Shown here: piece by piece, positions 21,429-22,310 of the stretch
How the letters are laid out: every line of letters starts with the position of its first letter
How positions within the stretch are numbered: the first letter of the stretch is position 1
Origin: an uncultured Eubacteriales bacterium
GTDB taxonomy: Bacteria > Bacillota > Clostridia > Oscillospirales > CAG-272
NCBI GenBank assembly: GCA_905201895.1
Contig: CAJKPX010000031.1
Location: 1 to 22,310, forward strand
Direction of reading: 5' to 3'
Length of the DNA stretch: 22,310 nt
Program-made: the position numbers and the translations under genes
Notes under the pieces: model-generated
The model's database searches: none
What the model saw: only the letters and a program-made list of their open reading frames with translations
What the model was told of the DNA's origin: nothing

Positions 21429-22016
21429 TTATTTTTTCTTTCCCTGCGGCTTTTTCTTCTTTTTTGCCACAGAGTAGCCGAAATTTCCCAGCTTTTTGCC
21501 GAGCGAGAAATAGTCACCGTGTGCATAGGCAACCAGCCCCGCACGCTCCAGATGCAGCTTTCCGTGCTCGTCAAGGAGCGCCTCGTCCACGTCCACCGCC
21601 ACGATGTCGGCAAGGAACATGTCGTGCGTGCCGAGCGGGATCACGTCGGTCACGCGGCATTCGAGCGCGAGCGGGCTCTCGGCGAGGATCGGACAACCGA
21701 TCTCTTGGGCGGGCTCCTTGGAGAGTCGACATCGCTCGAATTTGTCTACCTTCGCGCCCGTGTAAACGCCGCACCAATCGGCGGCACGCACCAGGTCGGC
21801 GGTGGTGAGATTGATGGCAAATTCGCCACTTTTCTTGATGATGTCATAGGAAAAACGCTTCGGACGCACCGAAATGTAGGTCTTTGGCGGATCGGTGCAG
21901 GTGATGCCCGTCCACGCAACCGTGAGCACGTTGTCGCGCTCGCCGTCCGAGCAGGTGACCAGTGCGGGCGGTACGGGTGCAAGCATTGCGCCGCCGCGCC
22001 ATTTTATCTTTGCCAA
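21429..22016 (-). CDS. Flavin reductase-like, FMN-binding split-barrel protein
   Basis: A 195-residue protein of the flavin reductase-like family. It probably binds FMN and passes electrons from NAD(P)H or a partner; the substrate is unknown. Family signatures are MLAPVPPALVTCSDGERDNVLTVAWTG at the start, CTDPPKTYISVRPKRFSYD, EFAINLTTADLVRAADWCG, and LGTHDMFLADIVAVDVDE. The tail is very Lys-rich (AKKKKKPQGKKK). The start is a TTG at 22016: AAAGGAG lies 9 bases upstream, and starting at the next ATG (residue 11) would cut the conserved N-terminus. It is the first gene after a consensus promoter and probably heads a transcript with cysS and the GtrA gene. Confidence 0.88.
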   Translation of the reverse strand: MAKIKWRGGAMLAPVPPALVTCSDGERDNVLTVAWTGITCTDPPKTYISVRPKRFSYDIIKKSGEFAINLTTADLVRAADWCGVYTGAKVDKFERCRLSKEPAQEIGCPILAESPLALECRVTDVIPLGTHDMFLADIVAVDVDEALLDEHGKLHLERAGLVAYAHGDYFSLGKKLGNFGYSVAKKKKKPQGKKK

Positions 22017-22053
22017 GTCTCCTCTCTCCTTTCCTCTCTGTCTCTAACGTTAT

Positions 22054-22082
22054 ATTATAGCATACCACTCCCCTTTTGTCAA
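22054..22082 (-). promoter_or_regulatory. Consensus promoter of the flavin reductase-cysS-gtrA unit
   Basis: On the minus strand: TTGACA (22077-22082), exactly 17 bases, TATAAT (22054-22059), with TGC before the -10. Both hexamers match the sigma-A consensus. The -10 ends 37 bases before the TTG start codon. Bases 22083-22247 beyond it are AT-rich and I see no gene there. Confidence 0.93.
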
Positions 22083-22247
22083 GTGCGGACGGGGAGAACG
22101 GCTATGTAATTTTTCGTGTGGGAAATTTGTAAAAGATATTGATTCCGAACATGAAATTGTAATCAAATATCGCTTGATCGGCTACCCAACATATTTTTTT
22201 GACGCACTCCCCTTACCACCTTTCCTTTTTTCTTTTGGAAAGTTCTT

Positions 22248-22276
22248 GGGGGTGAGGGGGTGCAGGGGGAGAGGGG
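22248..22276 (+). other. G-quadruplex-type motif
   Basis: Four G-runs of 5, 5, 5 and 4 bases are separated by TGA, TGCA and AGA. This fits the intramolecular G4 rule with short loops. The last two runs lie inside the left arm of the terminal palindrome, so G4 and hairpin folding would compete. Confidence 0.7.
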
Positions 22277-22310
22277 ACCTTCTTTCAAGAAGGTCCCCTC
22301 TCCCCCTGCA
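22261..22310. repeat. Complete 50-base perfect palindrome
   Basis: 24-base arms (22261-22284 and 22287-22310) are exact reverse complements around a TC centre. The last 42 bases equal window bases 1-42. It is intergenic and non-coding, and most likely a dispersed repeat of this genome that also marks the contig ends. Confidence 0.92.

Overview
The window looks like a chromosomal piece of a GC-moderate gut-type Clostridia (Bacillota). Supporting signs are consensus sigma-A promoters, strong AAAGGAG ribosome sites, a SipW/TasA-like export and matrix system, Rho-independent terminators, and gene products with clostridial character. The genus cannot be named from sequence alone. The first 42 bases equal the last 42 bases. 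They are parts of a perfect 50-bp palindrome, so the window is probably a contig or segment bounded by a dispersed repeat.

Region 1 (1-2709, minus strand): a compact rfbA-rfbB-rfbC cluster making dTDP-4-keto-rhamnose, read from a clear promoter at 2681-2709. The reductase rfbD/rmlD is not present here.

Region 2 (2780-15886, minus strand): about 13 kb that reads as one operon. It starts at a strong promoter (15858-15886) and ends at a hairpin (2780-2814). In transcription order it encodes: a membrane protein with a signal-peptidase fold that lacks the catalytic residues; two paralogous TasA/CalY-like secreted subunits; a SipW-type (Ser-His) signal peptidase; two further small proteins with SipW-type signal segments; and a 2507-residue cell-surface protein with a long YGGG-repeat beta-solenoid. 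Terminator-like hairpins follow each of the two TasA-like genes, which could set a graded output. I infer an extracellular fibre or matrix apparatus: the active peptidase matures fibre subunits, the pseudo-peptidase may be an accessory, and the giant protein would be an adhesin or scaffold. This is the most likely undescribed system in the window.

Region 3 (16035-16783, plus strand): a complete tRNA-Arg(CCG) with promoter and terminator. Two detached copies of its 3' end (T-arm, acceptor strand, CCA) follow, each with its own different terminator-like hairpin, and the DNA between and after them is packed with mini-hairpins. It looks like a tRNA integration hotspot with scars.

Region 4 (16704-19316, plus strand): a gene for a tandem-TIR protein with Sel1-like repeats, then a small gene of unknown function, each with its own promoter.

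Region 5 (19341-22082, minus strand): a flavin reductase-like gene, cysS and a GtrA-family gene, probably co-transcribed from a consensus promoter at 22054-22082. A bidirectional terminator at 19341-19384 is shared with the small plus-strand gene. The right end (22248-22310) holds a G-quadruplex-type G-run array running into the 50-bp palindrome.
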